Source: GCA-002726655 sp046582185
Lineage (GTDB): Bacteria; Pseudomonadota; Gammaproteobacteria; Pseudomonadales; Azotimanducaceae
Assembly (NCBI GenBank): GCA_046582185.1
Contig: JAYGEX010000026.1
Location: forward strand, 1-49,138
Length of the DNA: 49,138 nt
Reading direction: 5' to 3'
The notes beneath the pieces were generated by a model. That model was given only the letters and a program-made list of their open reading frames with translations. It had not been told where the DNA came from and did not search any database. The position numbers were made by a program, and so were the translations under genes. Within the stretch, counting starts at the first letter, position 1, and every line of letters starts with the position of its first letter. Positions 25,305-34,120 of the stretch are shown one piece after another.

Positions 25305-25907
25305 ATGACTGAAATTCCGCTGTTCCCACTTCCACTCGTTCTGTTCCCAGGCGGCAAGCTCGAGCTACAGATCTTTGAAATGCGCTACCTCGATTTGGTG
25401 AAGGCTTGTATGCGCGATGATACTGGCTTTGGCATCATCATGATCGAACACGGACTGCAGGCACTTAGTGATAGCGGCCAGTCTTTACCCGCGGTTTGCC
25501 ATTACGGAACCTATTCCAAAATCATAGACTTTAATCAGCTAGACAACGGCATGCTTGGCATTACCGTCCGCGGCGAGAGAAAATTTGTTGTTCTGGACCA
25601 CTTTGAAGGACCTAATCGATTGATGATGGCAGAAGTGGAATATCTTATGGATGAAGAGTTGCTGCCGCTACCGCAGCAGCATGAACATCTTGCCAGCTTG
25701 CTCGGCACCCTGGTTGAACATGAGGCGGTGAAGAAGGCAGGGTTAGACATTGATTTTGGTCAGGCCCTGGAGGTGGGTGCTCGTCTCACGGAATTACTGC
25801 CTTGTACAAACAGTCAAAAGCAGCGTCTCCTCGAAATGAGGGATCCCATCGCCCGACTGGGAGAATTGGATAAGCTGGTCAAGCAGATGCAGTCGGCGAA
25901 ATCCTAG
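25305..25907 (+). CDS. Lon N-terminal (substrate-binding) domain protein
   Basis: 200 residues that form a stand-alone Lon-N/PUA-like domain (MTEIPLFPLPLVLFPGGKLELQIFE is the family opening; MRYLDLVKACM follows). There is no ATPase or protease domain, so it is not a Lon protease. A helical C-terminal part follows. Its role is unknown; related proteins occur widely in proteobacteria. The gene probably has its own promoter and may be translated from a leaderless mRNA. Confidence 0.85.
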   Translation: MTEIPLFPLPLVLFPGGKLELQIFEMRYLDLVKACMRDDTGFGIIMIEHGLQALSDSGQSLPAVCHYGTYSKIIDFNQLDNGMLGITVRGERKFVVLDHFEGPNRLMMAEVEYLMDEELLPLPQQHEHLASLLGTLVEHEAVKKAGLDIDFGQALEVGARLTELLPCTNSQKQRLLEMRDPIARLGELDKLVKQMQSAKS

Positions 25908-26022
25908 CCCTCATCTCATCTCTGGTTTAATGTTATAGGGCGATCATATTGAGAACAGTCTCGATAGCCATCTCAAGAGCTATCTTCGTAAGGAATAGCA
26001 TTGGGGAAAATTGTCTTCCAAA

Positions 26023-26035
26023 GGGTATAATACCC
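26023..26035 (+). promoter_or_regulatory. proA promoter with palindromic -10 region
   Basis: TATAAT (26026-26031) is embedded in the perfect inverted repeat GGGTAT-A-ATACCC (26023-26035). TTGGGG (26001-26006) is a possible -35 with a long 19-base spacer. Upstream, GATAGC (25963-25968) and GCTATC (25979-25984) form a further short hairpin in the 25908-26060 gap. Confidence 0.55.
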
Positions 26036-26060
26036 GGCTCACTAAACGACCGACGACGAA

Positions 26061-27326
26061 ATGGACATTAAGGAATACATGCTTCGGATGGGAGAGGCTG
26101 CGCGCAAAGCGTCGGTCTTTGTTCGTCGTGCCAGCACAGAAGAGAAAAACACCAGCCTTGCGGCTATCGGTGCAGAGATTCTCAAGGATCGAGATCATCT
26201 GATGATTGAGAACGAGAAGGATCTGGAGATAGGGCGTGCCAACGGTTTGGGTGATGCCATGTTGGATCGCTTATCCTTCAATGATGAACGCTTTGCGTCT
26301 ATGCTTGATGGCCTGGATCAGGTTTCGAAATTGCCGGATCCTGTAGGTGAGATTAGCGATCTCAGCTTCAGGCCCAATGGTTTACAGATTGGCAAGATGC
26401 GGACACCCATAGGCGTTATAGGTATCATCTATGAGTCTCGGCCTAATGTGACTATCGATGCTGCCAGCCTGTGCCTTAAGTCCGGTAATGCAACTATCCT
26501 GCGTGGCGGTTCCGAAGCTATTCATTCCAACAAGGCATTGGCCATGTCCATTACCCGCGGGCTTGAAAAAAGTGGTTTGCCCGCCGGCGTCATTCAACTG
26601 GTTGAGCATACAGATCGAGCCGCAGTTGGAGAGCTGATTACAATGGATCAGTATGTGGATGTCATCATTCCGCGCGGTGGCAAGGGGCTTATCGAGCGAG
26701 TATCAAAAGAAGCAACAATTCCCGTAATTAAACATCTCGATGGTATCTGCCATGTTTATATCGATGCTGATGCAGACATAGAAATGGCGATTGATATTGC
26801 CATTAATGCGAAAACCCAGCGGCTGTCAGTCTGCAATAGCATGGAAACACTGTTGGTGTCGGAGTCAATCGCATCCGGAGTGCTGCCAGAGCTGGCGGTC
26901 AAGTTTCAAGAGGCCGGCGTTGAATTGCGAGGTTGTTCGCAGTCACAGAAGATACTCTCCAATGTCTGCCAGATAAATCCTGCAAGTGAAGAGGACTGGG
27001 GAACGGAATATTTAAGTGCGATATTATCGGTGAAAGTGGTTGCCGACCTTGATACCGCCATCGATCACATCAATCAGTACGGCTCAAACCACACTGACAC
27101 CATCGTCACTAAAAGCTACGCAAACAGTCGCCGGTTTATCCAGGAAGTGGATTCGGCATCGGTGATGATTAATGCGTCAACACGATTCTCCGATGGTTTT
27201 GAATATGGATTGGGTGCAGAGATTGGAATCTCCACGGATAAATTGCATGCCAGAGGGCCAGTAGGGCTGGAGGGCTTGACGTCCCAGAAATATGTTGTCT
27301 TTGGGGATGGTCAGATCAGGCAATGA
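26061..27326 (+). CDS. proA: Gamma-glutamyl phosphate reductase
   Basis: 421 residues, full-length. ProA reduces gamma-glutamyl phosphate with NADPH to glutamate semialdehyde in proline synthesis. The catalytic cysteine is C258 (RLSVCNSMETLL), and the block VIYESRPNVT-like IIYESRPNVTIDAASL (residues about 122-137) is typical of the aldehyde-dehydrogenase-like fold. proB is not adjacent. The stop overlaps the nadD start by 4 bases (ATGA), so the gene heads the nadD operon. Confidence 0.97.
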   Translation: MDIKEYMLRMGEAARKASVFVRRASTEEKNTSLAAIGAEILKDRDHLMIENEKDLEIGRANGLGDAMLDRLSFNDERFASMLDGLDQVSKLPDPVGEISDLSFRPNGLQIGKMRTPIGVIGIIYESRPNVTIDAASLCLKSGNATILRGGSEAIHSNKALAMSITRGLEKSGLPAGVIQLVEHTDRAAVGELITMDQYVDVIIPRGGKGLIERVSKEATIPVIKHLDGICHVYIDADADIEMAIDIAINAKTQRLSVCNSMETLLVSESIASGVLPELAVKFQEAGVELRGCSQSQKILSNVCQINPASEEDWGTEYLSAILSVKVVADLDTAIDHINQYGSNHTDTIVTKSYANSRRFIQEVDSASVMINASTRFSDGFEYGLGAEIGISTDKLHARGPVGLEGLTSQKYVVFGDGQIRQ

Positions 27327-27973
27327 CAGATAAGAATGCCGGGCTGGCTGTATTGGGCGGGACATTTGATCCGGTTCATTATGGCCATCTTCATTCAGCC
27401 GTTGCTGTGCGGGACCTATTGTCCGTTGACAGCATCAGATTGATGCCATCATATATGCCGCCCCACAGAAATTTACCCCAGACAAGTGCGAGCCAACGAC
27501 TCGAAATGTTGCGCATTGCGATTAGCCAATACGATGGTTTAGAGCTTGATGAACGTGAGATCTTGCGACAAGGTGTGTCTTACACCATCGATACATTGAG
27601 ATCTTTAAGAAGTGATATTGGTCCGCAAGCGGCGCTCTGTTTTGTGCTGGGGTTTGACTCTTACCGGACCTTAAATGAATGGCAGCGCTGGCAAGAGCTA
27701 AGTGATGTTGCACATTTGCTGGTGCTAGCCAGGCCAGGTTTCTCCGCAGCTTTACCAGCTGAAATAGCATTATGGGCCAGTGATAAGATGGTTGATGAAG
27801 CTAGCCGCATGATGGAGAGCCCTTGTGGAAATATTTGTTGTGTTGAGCTGGTGCAGCTGGAGATATCCGCCACTGAAATAAGGCAGATGATCGCAGCTGG
27901 AGGTTCACCTGAAGAGATGACAACCCAGGGAGTGATTGACTATATAAGGCAACAGGGTTTGTACCGTTGTTAG
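27323..27973 (+). CDS. nadD: Nicotinate-nucleotide adenylyltransferase
   Basis: 216 residues. NadD joins nicotinate mononucleotide and ATP to make deamido-NAD in NAD synthesis. The nucleotidyl-transferase motif GGTFDPVHYGH lies at residues 12-22, and the second motif ISATEIRQ lies near the C terminus. The four-base overlap with proA suggests coupling. A 140-base spacer with repeats follows before rsfS, which is usually much closer. Confidence 0.96.
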   Translation: MTDKNAGLAVLGGTFDPVHYGHLHSAVAVRDLLSVDSIRLMPSYMPPHRNLPQTSASQRLEMLRIAISQYDGLELDEREILRQGVSYTIDTLRSLRSDIGPQAALCFVLGFDSYRTLNEWQRWQELSDVAHLLVLARPGFSAALPAEIALWASDKMVDEASRMMESPCGNICCVELVQLEISATEIRQMIAAGGSPEEMTTQGVIDYIRQQGLYRC

Positions 27974-27987
27974 GGGATTTTGATAGG

Positions 27988-28087
27988 CGCTAAGGGCTTA
28001 TAAATAGACGCTAAAAGCTCTTTATATGAACGCTAAGGGCTTTTTTAAATACACGCTAAAGGCTTTTGTAAGTACGAGGTAAGGCTT
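27988..28087 (+). repeat. Tandem array, 21-23-base unit, nadD-rsfS spacer
   Basis: Cores lie at 27988-27999 (CGCTAAGGGCTT), 28009-28020 (CGCTAAAAGCTC), 28031-28042 (CGCTAAGGGCTT), 28054-28065 (CGCTAAAGGCTT) and a degenerate one at 28075-28087 (CGAGGTAAGGCTT). The steps are 21, 22, 23 and 21 bases, and T/A-rich links such as TTTATATGAA lie between. The core and layout match the 23-base array at 9602-9688. Confidence 0.85.
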
Positions 28088-28113
28088 CCGGCAGGAAGAA
28101 TACGGGAGAAATA

Positions 28114-28464
28114 ATGCAGAATGTTGAAATAAAAGATCTTGTGATCCAGTCACTGGAAGATGTGAAGGGTCAGGATATTGTCTGTCTGGATGTCCGTAAG
28201 CAGACTGATATTGCAGATTTCATGGTTGTTGCGTGCGGGACATCTAACAGGCAGGTAAAAGCGCTAGTAAACAACGTCGTGGTAGACGCTAAAAAAATGG
28301 GCGTCCATGTTATTGGTGTTGAAGGCCAGGAGCAGGGTGATTGGGTCCTTATAGATCTCGTCGATGTTATTGTTCATGTAATGTTGCCTAATGTTCGCGA
28401 GTACTATGATCTTGAGCGCTTATGGAGCATGTCTCCAAGTAAGAATGAAAAAGAGAAAGAGTAG
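28114..28464 (+). CDS. rsfS: Ribosomal silencing factor RsfS
   Basis: 116 residues of the RsfS/Iojap family. It binds L14 (encoded at 5831) and blocks subunit joining when nutrients are short. The typical blocks are DVRKQTDIADFMVVACGTSNRQVKA, split around residue 35, and GDWVLIDLVDVIVHVM. GGGAGAAATA precedes the ATG. It is followed 21 bases later by rlmH, as in most gammaproteobacteria. Confidence 0.95.
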   Translation: MQNVEIKDLVIQSLEDVKGQDIVCLDVRKQTDIADFMVVACGTSNRQVKALVNNVVVDAKKMGVHVIGVEGQEQGDWVLIDLVDVIVHVMLPNVREYYDLERLWSMSPSKNEKEKE

Positions 28465-28485
28465 CCTAGTGAGGACATCTGATCA

Positions 28486-28953
28486 GTGAAGATCGAACTG
28501 CTGGCTGCGGGAACGAAGCCACCAAAATGGATTGTCGAAGGTGTGAGCGAGTACCAGAAAAGGATGCCTCGGGAGTGTAGGCTGGAAATTCGTGAACTTG
28601 CCATTGCTAAACGGGTCAAGAATGATTCAATAGAGCGGTTTAAGCTTGAAGAAGAAAAGAGGTTTCGCCAACAAGTTAAAAAAGGAGCGAAAATAATCAG
28701 CCTCGACTCCACTGGGAAAATGATGACAACCAGAGATCTCGCCAAAAGTCTGGAACGATGGATGGGCGACTCCAGCCATGTACAAATGCTTATCGGTGGC
28801 CCGGATGGGCTGTCAAAGGGTTCGCTGGATCTTGCCAGCGAGTCGTGGTCTTTGTCTCGCCTGACCTTTCCACATTTTTTAGTGCGGGTATTGGTCGCTG
28901 AACAATTATATCGGGCCTGGTCTGTGTTAAAAAATCACCCGTACCACAAGTAG
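28486..28953 (+). CDS. rlmH: 23S rRNA (pseudouridine1915-N3)-methyltransferase
   Basis: 155 residues, the usual length, from a GTG start. GAGGA at 28471-28475 is its ribosome binding site. RlmH is a SPOUT-class enzyme that methylates pseudouridine 1915 in helix 69 of 23S rRNA. The SAM-binding knot is marked by LIGGPDGLS (residues 102-110) and the C-terminal RVLVAEQLYRAWSVLKNHPYHK, split around residue 140. Confidence 0.96.
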   Translation: MKIELLAAGTKPPKWIVEGVSEYQKRMPRECRLEIRELAIAKRVKNDSIERFKLEEEKRFRQQVKKGAKIISLDSTGKMMTTRDLAKSLERWMGDSSHVQMLIGGPDGLSKGSLDLASESWSLSRLTFPHFLVRVLVAEQLYRAWSVLKNHPYHK

Positions 28954-28976
28954 CGACAATCTTATGATCATGCCAA

Positions 28977-30908
28977 ATGGTTGAGCCTCTCGCCCTAAAG
29001 GACCACAGCGGAGAAAGCAGGGTCTACGTTGAACGTGCGGTAACAGGCTTTGGCATACTGCTGCTTCTGACTTTATTCCTGGTTGCCAGGCTATTTTTTC
29101 TTCAAGTTATAAAATATGAGGAATACGCCACCAGATCAGACAAGAACCGAATTCAGGTTCAGTTACTTCCGCCCATTCGGGGCTTGATTTATGACCGGAA
29201 TGGCGAGCTCATTGCTGACAACATCCCCTCCTATAATTTAACCATTACCGTTGAACGCGTAGATAAGCTTGATGAAACACTGGTTAAACTTCGAGGTTTA
29301 ATGAATCTGGATGCCGAGGATGTAGCAGGTTTTCATAAGCGACTAAAGCGGCGACGCAGACCGTTTGATTCGGTGCCGATATTATTCAAGTTGTCCCAGG
29401 AAGAGATAGCACTGATAAGCGTGAATCGATATGCGCTGCCAGGCGTGGAAGTTGAGGCAAAACTTGTCAGACATTATCCCCAGAATGAACTGATGGCGCA
29501 TGCTGTTGGCTCGGTGCGGCGGATCAACGAGAAAGATGCGCGGCGCCTGGACGCGGTTGTATATTCCGGTACCGATCATATTGGCAAGATCGGTATTGAA
29601 CGACACTATGAATCAGCATTGCTGGGCAAAGTCGGATACCAGCGGGTTGAAACAAACGCTCGCGGGAAAGTAATGAAAGTGCTGGAGTCCAACCTGCCGG
29701 TTCCCGGCAAGAATCTGGTTCTCTATATTGATTCATCTTTACAACGGGTGGCAAGTGACGCCATTGGCGACCGGCGTGGCTCCATCGTCGCCATTGACCC
29801 CCAGACTGGGGGTATTCTCGCCCTGGTAAGCAAACCTTCCTACGATCCAAACCTCTTCGTCACGGGCATTGATGTTAAGACCTATAGTGAGCTCAGGGAC
29901 TCTCCCGATGCTCCCCTCTTTAATAGAGCTATTCGGGGTCAATATGAACCCGGGTCCACGATTAAACCGTTCATCGGCATAACGGGACTGGTGACGAGTA
30001 CTATTAATCCTGAATATAGCATCGAAGACCCGGGATGGTTCCAGCTCCCCAAAGATTCACGGCTCTATCGAGACTGGAACTGGACGAAGTCAGGCTTAGG
30101 TGGTCATGGCACTGTAAATTTTGAAAAGGCAATCTATCGTTCATGCAATGTGTATTTTTACCAGTTGGCAGTGAAGCTGGGCATCGAGAGGATTCATCAT
30201 CATCTGGAGCTGTTTGGCTTTGGGTTAAATACGGCCCTGGACCTGCCTGAGGCAAAAAATGGCCTATTGCCGTCGCGGCAATGGAAGCGCGATGCGCGCC
30301 AGCTACCCTGGTATCCAGGGGATACCGTCAACATGGCAATCGGGCAAGGTGATGTGCTGGTGACGCCCTTGCAGCTTGCAACGGCGGTAATGGTTATTGC
30401 AAACCGCGGTAAATGGATAGCGCCGAGAATGATAAAATCTGGCAGCAAGCGGATTGATGAAAATGCCGTTCTGCCGGATGATGTTGATCTGGTACCAGAT
30501 CATGTGTGGGACTTGATTATCTCGTCTATGGAGAAAGTTGTTCATCGCGGCAACCAGGGATTCGGCGAAAATGGCACCGCCTGGGCCTACATTGGTCGGG
30601 GCATCAAATATCGGATGGCGGGTAAGTCGGGTACTGCACAGGTTGTAGGCATTAAACAGGGCGAGGTATATAACGAAGACGAGTTGGAAGAGCGCCAGCG
30701 GAAACATGCCTGGTTCATTGCCTTCGCGCCGGTAGACAATCCGCAAATTGCATTGGCGGTTCTGATCGAAAATGGCGGCGGCGGTAGTTCAGTTGCGGCG
30801 CCGATTGCGCGCGAAGTAATCGATCACTATTTGCTTGGTGGTAACCGCGGTGTTGCCAGGGTTCAATTGTCTGAACCTGTTCAGGAAGAAATGGCCGGTA
30901 TCAATTGA
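28977..30908 (+). CDS. mrdA: Penicillin-binding protein 2
   Basis: 643 residues, a class B PBP of the elongasome. One N-terminal membrane segment (residues about 22-45) anchors it; the transpeptidase crosslinks lateral-wall peptidoglycan in the periplasm. The active-site motifs are S327-TIK (GSTIK), S389-C-N391 (RSCN) and K550-SGT (AGKSGTAQ). The middle motif uses cysteine between Ser and Asn. It lies 23 bases after rlmH and 49 before rodA, its partner glycosyltransferase. Confidence 0.97.
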   Translation: MVEPLALKDHSGESRVYVERAVTGFGILLLLTLFLVARLFFLQVIKYEEYATRSDKNRIQVQLLPPIRGLIYDRNGELIADNIPSYNLTITVERVDKLDETLVKLRGLMNLDAEDVAGFHKRLKRRRRPFDSVPILFKLSQEEIALISVNRYALPGVEVEAKLVRHYPQNELMAHAVGSVRRINEKDARRLDAVVYSGTDHIGKIGIERHYESALLGKVGYQRVETNARGKVMKVLESNLPVPGKNLVLYIDSSLQRVASDAIGDRRGSIVAIDPQTGGILALVSKPSYDPNLFVTGIDVKTYSELRDSPDAPLFNRAIRGQYEPGSTIKPFIGITGLVTSTINPEYSIEDPGWFQLPKDSRLYRDWNWTKSGLGGHGTVNFEKAIYRSCNVYFYQLAVKLGIERIHHHLELFGFGLNTALDLPEAKNGLLPSRQWKRDARQLPWYPGDTVNMAIGQGDVLVTPLQLATAVMVIANRGKWIAPRMIKSGSKRIDENAVLPDDVDLVPDHVWDLIISSMEKVVHRGNQGFGENGTAWAYIGRGIKYRMAGKSGTAQVVGIKQGEVYNEDELEERQRKHAWFIAFAPVDNPQIALAVLIENGGGGSSVAAPIAREVIDHYLLGGNRGVARVQLSEPVQEEMAGIN

Positions 30909-30957
30909 TGTTCATTCGGCCTGAACATTTAGCAGCTCTGGTCAAAGGGTTAAAGTC

Positions 30958-32097
30958 ATGAGCAACGATTTCGTTCGGCAAATGCCCAATTCCGGATTTG
31001 TCTTTCAGCGCAAAGCTGGCCTCGGCGACAAGATTCATCTGGATTTTACCCTCATGTTTCTGTTGCTCTGCATTTCAGCATACGGGTTGTTGATTCTGTA
31101 CAGTGCGGTGGAACAACAAACCGCCGTTGTTGTGTCTCAGATGTTCAAATTTGGCGCTGCGACAGTAGTGATGATCGTCATGGCGCAAATTTCGCCCGTG
31201 GTCTATCTGCGATTGGCAGTGATTTTATATCTTCTTGGGCTTGTCTTGCTCAGCCTGGTTTACGTCGTTGGCATTGAGGTCAACGGATCCACTCGATGGT
31301 TGCAGATACCAGGTATATTTCGTTTTCAGCCTTCGGAACTGATGAAGCTGGTGGTGCCGATGATACTTGCATGGTACTTCCATGACAGGCATTTGCCGCC
31401 GAAACCAAAACACATTCTTTGGGCGATTGTGATGATAGCCATTCCGGTACTCTTGATTGGCGGTCAGCCGGACCTTGGTACAGCACTGATCATTGGTGCA
31501 TCTGGTTTGCTGGTACTGTTACTTGCCGGAATACACTGGCGTTACATTGCTGGAGCCATCAGCGCTGGCCTGTTATCGCTGCCTGCTTTGTGGTTCGTGC
31601 TCCGGGACTACCAGCGACAGAGAATTATGACGCTGTTTGATCCCGAGCGTGATCCTCTTGGCGCAGGTTGGAATATTATTCAATCGCAAACTGCCATCGG
31701 GTCAGGTGGCTTGTTCGGAAAGGGTTTGTTTCAGGGGACTCAATCACATCTGGATTTTCTGCCAGAGAGTCAAACCGATTTTATTATTGCAGTGCTGGCT
31801 GAGGAACTTGGCTTCTTTGGCGTCGTGATCTTGCTGATACTCTATATTTTACTAATGGGCAGGGGCGCGCTGATATCCCTGCAGGCACAAGATACCTTCG
31901 GAAGATTGCTAACTGGTACCATAACATTCACATTCTTTGTGTATGTGTTTGTTAACATTGCCATGGTCAGCGGCATATTACCGGTTGTAGGTGTGCCACT
32001 ACCGTTGGTAAGCCACGGAGGAACTTCCATTCTGACCTTGTTTGCAGGCTTTGGAATGATTATGTCTATTCACACACACCGAAGAATTACTTTATAG
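30958..32097 (+). CDS. rodA: Rod shape-determining peptidoglycan glycosyltransferase RodA
   Basis: 379 residues of the SEDS family, with about ten membrane segments. RodA polymerises glycan strands together with PBP2, encoded just upstream. Typical stretches are GSTRWLQIPGIFRFQPSELMK, with the segment split at residue about 112, and QSQTAIGSGGLFGKG and LPESQTDFIIAVLAEELGF. The C-terminal VPLPLVSHGGTS is the SEDS signature. Confidence 0.97.
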   Translation: MSNDFVRQMPNSGFVFQRKAGLGDKIHLDFTLMFLLLCISAYGLLILYSAVEQQTAVVVSQMFKFGAATVVMIVMAQISPVVYLRLAVILYLLGLVLLSLVYVVGIEVNGSTRWLQIPGIFRFQPSELMKLVVPMILAWYFHDRHLPPKPKHILWAIVMIAIPVLLIGGQPDLGTALIIGASGLLVLLLAGIHWRYIAGAISAGLLSLPALWFVLRDYQRQRIMTLFDPERDPLGAGWNIIQSQTAIGSGGLFGKGLFQGTQSHLDFLPESQTDFIIAVLAEELGFFGVVILLILYILLMGRGALISLQAQDTFGRLLTGTITFTFFVYVFVNIAMVSGILPVVGVPLPLVSHGGTSILTLFAGFGMIMSIHTHRRITL

Positions 32098-32115
32098 GGG
32101 AGCCTCGGAGCTAGT

Positions 32116-33138
32116 ATGACGAAGGGAAGATTCAATATAATTTTGCTGCTAACAACATTTATGATGTTGGCGCCGATCAGATCTGTAGCGACGGACGATG
32201 TCGTTAGACACAACTATGGCAGTAGAGAAGATGTTCGATTGTTTGCTGAAGAGCTTGCCGAGAGTGAGAACTTCACGGTGGAAGGTCTGCTCTATGTATT
32301 AGGGCAGGCCCGGTATAAGCAATCGATTATCGATGCGATTTCAAGACCGGCAGAAAGAACCCTGAGCTGGTCAAAATACCAGGACATCTTTTTGACCAAC
32401 AGCCGAATTAAAGGCGGTCAAAAGTTCATGTTCGACAATGTACAGGCTCTTGAGTCGGCGTACAAAAAATATGGCGTGCCGCCCGTTATTATCACCGCAA
32501 TTATTGGCGTCGAGACAATGTATGGCAGACATCGTGGCAACTACAGAGTGCTTGATGCACTGGCGACCCTGGCGTTCGACTATCCTCCGCGAGCAAAATT
32601 TTTCAGGAAGGAACTTAAGGAATTCATCCTTCTGGTACGCGAGGAAAATCAGGACATCACCGCCCTTAAAGGTTCCTATGCCGGAGCCATGGGCTATGGG
32701 CAATTTATCCCCAGCAGCTACCGCCATTATTCCGTGGATTTTGATGGCGATGGTGTGCGGGATATATGGAACAACAAAACCGATGCCATCGGCAGCGTTG
32801 CAAACTACTTTGCAAGGCATGGCTGGCGCACAGGCGAACAGATAGTGACGCGCGTGAATCCGCAAGCAGACGTTGAGGATTCGATTTTTAACGTCTCTCT
32901 TAAGCCCAGCAGCACCCTACAGGAACTCGCCGAACTGGGGGTTGTTGCCGGTTTGCAGCTGGATGGCTCGACGCAGGTTAGTCCAATGAAACTCATGGGC
33001 AAGGAGGGCGATGAATATTGGTTAGGGCTACACAACTTTTATGTCATTACTCGCTACAACCACAGTAAGCTTTATGCCATGGCAATTTTTCAGCTAAGCG
33101 AAGCGCTTCGTAACGCAGATAGTCTGGCGAGTAATTGA
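32116..33138 (+). CDS. mltB: Membrane-bound-type lytic transglycosylase B, soluble form
   Basis: 340 residues. The catalytic glutamate is E133 in IIGVETMYGRHRG. The enzyme cleaves the MurNAc-GlcNAc bond to form 1,6-anhydro ends in the periplasm. The N terminus is a signal peptide (ILLLTTFMMLAPIRSVA) without a lipobox cysteine. The protein is therefore predicted soluble, unlike the E. coli MltB lipoprotein and like the Slt-type soluble members in Pseudomonas. It lies between rodA and rlpA. Confidence 0.93.
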   Translation: MTKGRFNIILLLTTFMMLAPIRSVATDDVVRHNYGSREDVRLFAEELAESENFTVEGLLYVLGQARYKQSIIDAISRPAERTLSWSKYQDIFLTNSRIKGGQKFMFDNVQALESAYKKYGVPPVIITAIIGVETMYGRHRGNYRVLDALATLAFDYPPRAKFFRKELKEFILLVREENQDITALKGSYAGAMGYGQFIPSSYRHYSVDFDGDGVRDIWNNKTDAIGSVANYFARHGWRTGEQIVTRVNPQADVEDSIFNVSLKPSSTLQELAELGVVAGLQLDGSTQVSPMKLMGKEGDEYWLGLHNFYVITRYNHSKLYAMAIFQLSEALRNADSLASN

Positions 33139-33151
33139 AGATAGTATTGCG

Positions 33152-34012
33152 ATGATGCCAATGCCTTCCCTCCTGTCGTGTCCATTTTTCTGTGGCCGGA
33201 ATTCCGATAGTTCTCACCTGTATTCCAGTACTTCTTTGATTTGTTGCTTCATTCTGTTGTCGCTAATTCAGTCTTGTTCCACAGTAGTCACGAGCACTCG
33301 TCCGCAAGCAGAGCGCAGCACAGGTGAAGTAAGCGCCACGGCTTCGAGTGGAGGTGTTTTGCCTGGAAATAGGAGCCCTTATATGGTTTTCGGGAAAAAT
33401 TACGATGTTATGTCCGATAGCTTTGGCTATCTCGAAATTGGCATAGCCTCTTGGTATGGCAAGAAATTTCATGGTCGTTTAACGTCCAATGGTGAAACCT
33501 ACGATATGTATAGCCTGACCGCTGCTCATAAAGCATTGCCCCTGCCAAGTTTCGTTAGGGTGACTAATCTCGACAATGGCAAGAAGACGATTCTTAGAGT
33601 GAATGATCGTGGACCGTTTCACGAAGATCGAGTGATTGATTTATCCTATAAAGCAGCCGTGGAGCTGGGTTTCGCCCATAAAGGAACGGCGCCTGTCGTT
33701 GTTGAAGCGATTGATTCGCGAAACTACCCTGGGCGCGTACCGGAAGGGCAGGTAGATAAGAGTTCATTCTTCCTGCAGGTAGGTGCTTTCTCGCGTGTGG
33801 AAGGTGCTGAAGATTTGATGATAAAAATTCAAAAGCTGTTTTCCCTGGAGGCAGAAACATTGCCCGTTAGAATTCTTCAGAGCGAACTTGAGGCCGGGAT
33901 TCTTCATAAAGTCTGGATTGGGCCGATCGATACCCTGAGCAAGGAAGAGAAAATATTTCAGCTGTTAACCAGGGCCGAAATTGGAGCGCCGATAAAGATT
34001 GAAGTCGACTAA
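33152..34012 (+). CDS. rlpA: Septal-ring lytic transglycosylase RlpA
   Basis: 286 residues. A long N region and hydrophobic stretch end in LSLIQSC, so C42 is the probable lipidated cysteine. A double-psi beta-barrel domain follows (about residues 97-190; ASWYGKKFHGRLTSNGE, RVNDRGPFHEDRVIDLS). A C-terminal SPOR domain (about 208-284, SSFFLQVGAFSRVEGAE) binds denuded glycan at the division site. In Pseudomonas RlpA cleaves glycan lacking stem peptides. The start could also be one of the nearby Met codons 2 or 4. Confidence 0.94.
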   Translation: MMPMPSLLSCPFFCGRNSDSSHLYSSTSLICCFILLSLIQSCSTVVTSTRPQAERSTGEVSATASSGGVLPGNRSPYMVFGKNYDVMSDSFGYLEIGIASWYGKKFHGRLTSNGETYDMYSLTAAHKALPLPSFVRVTNLDNGKKTILRVNDRGPFHEDRVIDLSYKAAVELGFAHKGTAPVVVEAIDSRNYPGRVPEGQVDKSSFFLQVGAFSRVEGAEDLMIKIQKLFSLEAETLPVRILQSELEAGILHKVWIGPIDTLSKEEKIFQLLTRAEIGAPIKIEVD

Positions 34013-34065
34013 TTATCCATCCGGGATGATGGCAGCTGGTATTTACAGAACCAGTACTAACACTA

Positions 34066-34102
34066 ATAGAACGATCATAAATAGAACTGTCATAGATAGA
34101 AC
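34066..34102 (+). repeat. Three ATAGAAC repeats, 15-base period, before dacA
   Basis: ATAGAAC occurs at 34066-34072, 34081-34087 and 34096-34102, exactly 15 bases apart, with similar flanks (GATCATA, TGTCATAG). The array lies in the 108-base rlpA-dacA spacer, ending 18 bases before the dacA start. Confidence 0.7.
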
Positions 34103-34120
34103 ACTGGGAAACGGTAAGTA

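Noticed and set aside
28075..28087. Full fifth repeat unit in the nadD-rsfS array
   Set aside because: Needs a 3-base insertion to align; counted as degenerate only.
32371..32865. 164-codon minus-strand frame
   Set aside because: Antisense shadow of mltB with a composition like a mirrored reading frame.
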